Assembly (NCBI RefSeq): GCF_014596525.1
Contig: NZ_MSJP01000008.1
Location: 181,550 to 245,549, forward strand
Reading direction: 5' to 3'
Source: Streptomyces sp. CBMA291
Lineage (GTDB): Bacteria; Actinomycetota; Actinomycetes; Streptomycetales; Streptomycetaceae
DNA: 64,000 bases
How positions within the stretch are numbered: the stretch's first letter is position 1; every line of letters starts with the position of its first letter. Below, in pieces: positions 61,100 through 64,000 of this stretch. A program made the position numbers and the translations under genes. Under the pieces are notes generated by a model. The model was not told the origin of the DNA. It saw nothing but the letters and a program-made list of their open reading frames with translations, and ran no database searches.

Positions 61100-62584
61100 T
61101 CAAACCCTGCGGGACCGCCACAGCAGGAACAGGGCCGAGGCGACCGCCGCGCTCTTCAGGACCCACGGCCAGGTCTCCGAGAGCGCCGCTCGCAGCGCCT
61201 CGCCGCCCTCCTCGATCGGAGCGCCCCAGCGTCCGCCGGCCCTGCCCCACAGCCAGGCGATGCCGGAGGCGGCGGCGAGGCCCGGGATCACCAGGACGGC
61301 CGTCTTCGACTCGCCCGGGGTGAGCCGCCGGGAGACGTACGCGAGCAGCCAGCCCGCCGCCACGGCGAGCAGCGAACCGAAGAGCGCGCCGCCGAGCAGC
61401 AGGAGCGCGGCGAGCACCACGAAGGGGCTGGCGAGCAGGGGCCGGGCAGGCGCTTCCGGCTCGGGCTCCAGCTCCGCCACCTCCGGAGACCGGCGTCGCA
61501 GGACACCGACGAGACGACGGCGCGCCGAGACGGGCCCGTGCTCCCCGTCCTCGTGCTCCTCGCCGTTCTCCTCGTCCTCCTCGGATTCCTCCTCCGGAAG
61601 CGGCTCCTTGAAGAGGTCGGGGCGCTCCACACCGCCGACGAAGCCGGGCAGTCCCTCGGCGGCGTCCTCGGCCTCCCGCCACCAGTCGCCACCGGCACCG
61701 CCACCACCACCGGCACCCCAACCGCCGTCGAGACCGAGCCCCGCGAAGGGGTCGGCACCGCCGAGACCGGCCCCGGACCCCTGACCGGAACCGAAGCCGG
61801 ACCCGGACCCGGGCCCCGAACCGAAGCCGGACCCGAAGCCCGCCCCCGTCCCGCCCCCGGTGAGTCCGTCGGCGGCGGCCCCGGCATCCGCCCCGGCGCC
61901 GGACGGCCCCGCGCCTCTCGCACCAGTCCGCTTCGCCCCCGGACCCGCACCGCCCGCGCCCTTCCCGCCCCTGCCGGGCCCCGGCCCGCCCCCCGTACCG
62001 GACTCGGCCTCGCCCCGGCGGCGGCCCGGGAGCCATCCGGCGACGCGCCCGGACCGCTCCCCCACGCCTTCTCCCGTACGGGTTCCCGTGCGGGAGCCCG
62101 TACGGGAACCCTTGCCGGACCCGTTCCCCGCCCCCGTACCGCCGCCTGCTGCGGACCCCGTCCCCGTGCCCGTACGGGATCCCCCGAGAGGTCCCTTACG
62201 TGGGCCCGGACGGGCTCCCGGGGTCTCTCCCCCGGCCGCTCCCGCTGCGGCCCCGGGGCCCCTACGGGGTCGCGGCACCCCGCCCCCGAGGCCCCTGGGG
62301 GTGGCTCCGCCGGGTGCGGTTTCCGCAGGTCCCGGGCCCGGGGGCCGGGGTCCCCCCGAGTGACCCGCACGGTCCACCACCTCGTCCGGGGAGCCGAGCG
62401 CGCCGAGGATGCCCCGGACCGCCGCCGGGCTCTCCTCGCCGTGCGTGGCGCGGCGGCGGTCGATCTCGTCGCGGAGGGACGCGACGAGCCGCATCCGCTC
62501 CTTCGCGGGCAGTTGCCGCTGCTGTGCCAGATCGCCGACCCGGCTCAGATAGTCGTAGACCAACTGGTCGCTCTCGATCCCCAC
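61100..62584 (-). CDS. HAAS-like domain membrane protein with long Gly/Ser-rich linker
   Basis: The product has 494 residues. GTG 62584 has GGAGGGG 6 nt upstream. Residues 1-65 resemble a HAAS helical domain (DQLVYDYLSRVGDLAQQRQL, PAKERMRLVASLRDEIDRRR, SPAAVRGILGALGSPDEVVD). About 210 residues of Gly/Ala/Ser/Arg-rich repeats follow (GSGPGSGSGFGSG and similar), then an acidic segment (EEESEEDEENGEEHEDGEHG) and three or four membrane helices (LLASPFVVLAALLLLGGALF, LLAVAAGWLLAYVS, AVLVIPGLAAASGIAWLWG, VLKSAAVASALFLLW). Probably a membrane signalling protein; function unknown. Confidence 0.75.
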   Translation of the reverse strand: MGIESDQLVYDYLSRVGDLAQQRQLPAKERMRLVASLRDEIDRRRATHGEESPAAVRGILGALGSPDEVVDRAGHSGGPRPPGPGPAETAPGGATPRGLGGGVPRPRRGPGAAAGAAGGETPGARPGPRKGPLGGSRTGTGTGSAAGGGTGAGNGSGKGSRTGSRTGTRTGEGVGERSGRVAGWLPGRRRGEAESGTGGGPGPGRGGKGAGGAGPGAKRTGARGAGPSGAGADAGAAADGLTGGGTGAGFGSGFGSGPGSGSGFGSGQGSGAGLGGADPFAGLGLDGGWGAGGGGGAGGDWWREAEDAAEGLPGFVGGVERPDLFKEPLPEEESEEDEENGEEHEDGEHGPVSARRRLVGVLRRRSPEVAELEPEPEAPARPLLASPFVVLAALLLLGGALFGSLLAVAAGWLLAYVSRRLTPGESKTAVLVIPGLAAASGIAWLWGRAGGRWGAPIEEGGEALRAALSETWPWVLKSAAVASALFLLWRSRRV

Positions 62585-62689
62585 GCTGCCCCTCCACGGC
62601 CGGTTCGCCCGGTACGGCCCGACGTTAGCGCCTGGACAGCGGCTAACGTGGTCCGGATGGGGATCGGTGAGCTCGACCGGGAGGCACAC

Positions 62690-64000
62690 GTGCCCGAGGC
62701 AACTGGCGCCGCCGCGCCGCGCACGCTCGCGGAGGCGCTGCGCGCCCGGGGCGACGAGGGGCTCGCCGCCCTGCTGCGGGCCAGGCCCGACCTGCTGAGC
62801 CCGGTCCCGAACGACCTGACACAGCTGGCGACGCGCGCGGGGACGCGGGGTTCGGTGGTGCGGGCGCTCGAACGCCTCGACCGGTTCGCCCTCCAGACGG
62901 CGGAGGCCCTCGCGGTGGCGCCGGACCCGGCCCCGTACCCCGTACTCCTGGCACTGCTCACCGGCGACGAGGGGGACCCGGAGATCGAGGCGGCGCTGCC
63001 CGGCGCGGTGGGGCTGCTGCGCGAGCAGGCGCTGCTGTGGGGGGAGGACGACCGGCTGCGGCTCGTACGGACCGCCCGCGAGCTGCTCGCGCCCTCGCCG
63101 CAGCACCCTTCCCCTACGGGTCTGGGCCCGACGGTGGCGGAGGCGACCTCGGGGATGTCCCCGGGCCGGGTCCAGGAGATCATCGCGACGGCGGGGCTTC
63201 CGGCGACGCACGACCCGGTGTCGGCGGTGTCGGCCCTGACAGGGCTGTTCACGGACCGGACGCGGATGGCGGCGCTGCTCGACACGGCGCCGCCGGAGGC
63301 GCTGACCGTCCTCGACCGGCTGGTCTGGGGTCCCCCCTACGGGGAGGTGACGGCGAACCCGGCACCGCCGGTGCGCTGGCTGCGGGACCGGGGGCTGCTG
63401 CTTCCCGTGTCGGCGCGGACGATGGTGCTGCCGCGCGAGGTGGCCCTGCATCTGCGGGGCGGGCGGGCGCACCGGGTACCGGAGCCGGTGGCGCCGGAGG
63501 TGACGGTGGCGCGCGAGTACCGTCCCCACGAGGTGGACAGTGCGGCGGCCGGGCAGGCGCAGTCGGCCCTCGCGACGGTCGAGGAGCTGCTGAAGTCCTG
63601 GGACCGGGGCGGGCCGCAGGTGCTGCGCGCGGGCGGTCTCTCGGTGCGGGACCTGCGGCGGACGGCGGCGGCGCTCGACGTACCGGAGGAGACGGCGGCG
63701 TTCTGGCTCGAACTCTGCTTCGCCGCAGGGCTTCTGGCGTCGGACGGGGAGGCGGACGAGCGGTACGCGCCGACGCCCGCGTACGACGAGTGGCTGGAGC
63801 TGCCTCCCGCCGAGCGGTGGGCCCGGCTGGTCGCGCCCTGGCTGACGGCGACCCGTACGGCGGGTCTGGTCGGCGGGCAGGACGCGAAGGGGCGGACGCT
63901 CGCGGCGCTCGGCCCGGACCTCGACCGGACGGCCGCGCCGGAGGTACGGCGCCGGGTGCTCGGGCTGCTCGCGGCGCTGCCGCCGGGCGCGGCGGCCGAC
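62690..64000 (+). CDS. Helicase C-terminal (XPB/Ssl2-like, Helicase_C_3) domain protein, 3' end outside window
   Basis: An open frame runs from GTG 62690 (GGAGG, 5 nt spacer) to the window end, 437 codons, no stop. It begins PEATGAAAPRTLAEALRARG and continues DEGLAALLRARPDLLSPVPN, then RLDRFALQTAEALAVAPDPA and later RDRGLLLPVSARTMVLPREV, AYDEWLELPPAERWARLVAP. This matches the helicase-associated proteins of actinobacteria with an XPB-like Helicase_C_3 domain near the C-terminus; the N-terminal part seen here lacks Walker motifs. Likely DNA-related; the essential domains lie beyond the window. Confidence 0.8.
   Translation, partial: MPEATGAAAPRTLAEALRARGDEGLAALLRARPDLLSPVPNDLTQLATRAGTRGSVVRALERLDRFALQTAEALAVAPDPAPYPVLLALLTGDEGDPEIEAALPGAVGLLREQALLWGEDDRLRLVRTARELLAPSPQHPSPTGLGPTVAEATSGMSPGRVQEIIATAGLPATHDPVSAVSALTGLFTDRTRMAALLDTAPPEALTVLDRLVWGPPYGEVTANPAPPVRWLRDRGLLLPVSARTMVLPREVALHLRGGRAHRVPEPVAPEVTVAREYRPHEVDSAAAGQAQSALATVEELLKSWDRGGPQVLRAGGLSVRDLRRTAAALDVPEETAAFWLELCFAAGLLASDGEADERYAPTPAYDEWLELPPAERWARLVAPWLTATRTAGLVGGQDAKGRTLAALGPDLDRTAAPEVRRRVLGLLAALPPGAAAD

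Overview
The window looks like a piece of a Streptomyces chromosome or a close relative. GC content is very high, with G/C at nearly every third codon position and frequent GTG starts. Streptomyces-type families run throughout: an AfsA/ScbR gamma-butyrolactone pair, WhiJ-like XRE-DUF5753 plus DUF397 genes, the futalosine menaquinone genes mqnB/mqnD, DUF2771, DUF3027, DUF2530 and a 127-residue cold-shock protein. I see no tRNA, rRNA, CRISPR array or insertion sequence.

About 1-15.8 kb is accessory. It opens with two paralogous precursors of the NHLP-related RiPP type, the first cut by the window edge. A gamma-butyrolactone island follows: a group-D flavin monooxygenase facing a TetR gene, then an AfsA - truncated LysR - HAD phosphatase operon divergent from a ScbR-type receptor, with a 24-bp palindromic operator between them. 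The same half-site, ATACCTTC, recurs before a PLP-dependent basic amino acid decarboxylase (10337-12064) and in the monooxygenase/TetR gap, so the decarboxylase, an acyl-activating ligase and an EamA exporter are plausible targets. Next come a VOC-fold protein, a flavin reductase, a MarR regulator, an HpaH-type hydratase and an HpaI-type aldolase. These form a partial meta-cleavage module with no recognisable ring-cleavage dioxygenase.

From 15.8 to 39.4 kb the genes are mostly housekeeping or physiological. They include two secreted proteins, a RhtA-like exporter, a D-2-hydroxyacid-type FAD/Fe-S dehydrogenase and serC. A small secreted cysteine-rich basic protein overlaps a cytosolic partner. 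Further on are a membrane-anchored propeller, a double-MerR regulator, an SGNH hydrolase, an aldo/keto reductase, thpR with a tiny overlapping membrane peptide, a MarR-MFS pair, an RHH protein, an AzgA-type purine permease with DUF2530, a CtpE-like P-type ATPase and a winged-helix regulator. Many lack a Shine-Dalgarno sequence and carry a TANNNT box 6-7 nt before the start codon, which suggests leaderless transcripts.

From 39.4 to 46.7 kb lies a developmental-type locus: an RsbW-like ATPase divergent from an XRE-DUF5753 regulator across two abutting 16-bp palindromes, two DUF397 genes, a proline-rich small ORF and an APH-fold protein, then two ricin-type lectin genes and a lipoprotein. From 46.7 kb to the end are a sacsin/HSP90-type ATPase, DUF3027, an MFS permease, DUF2771-mqnB-mqnD, a cold-shock protein, a HAD phosphatase, a siderophore ABC importer (two permeases and an ATPase) behind a possible iron box, a HAAS-like membrane protein and the start of a helicase-C3 protein.

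Two features cut across the window. A short GC-rich motif around CCC(C/T)TACGGG is scattered through intergenic DNA and inside genes. Many proteins carry low-complexity Gly/Ala/Pro/Val tails or linkers encoded by imperfect tandem repeats.
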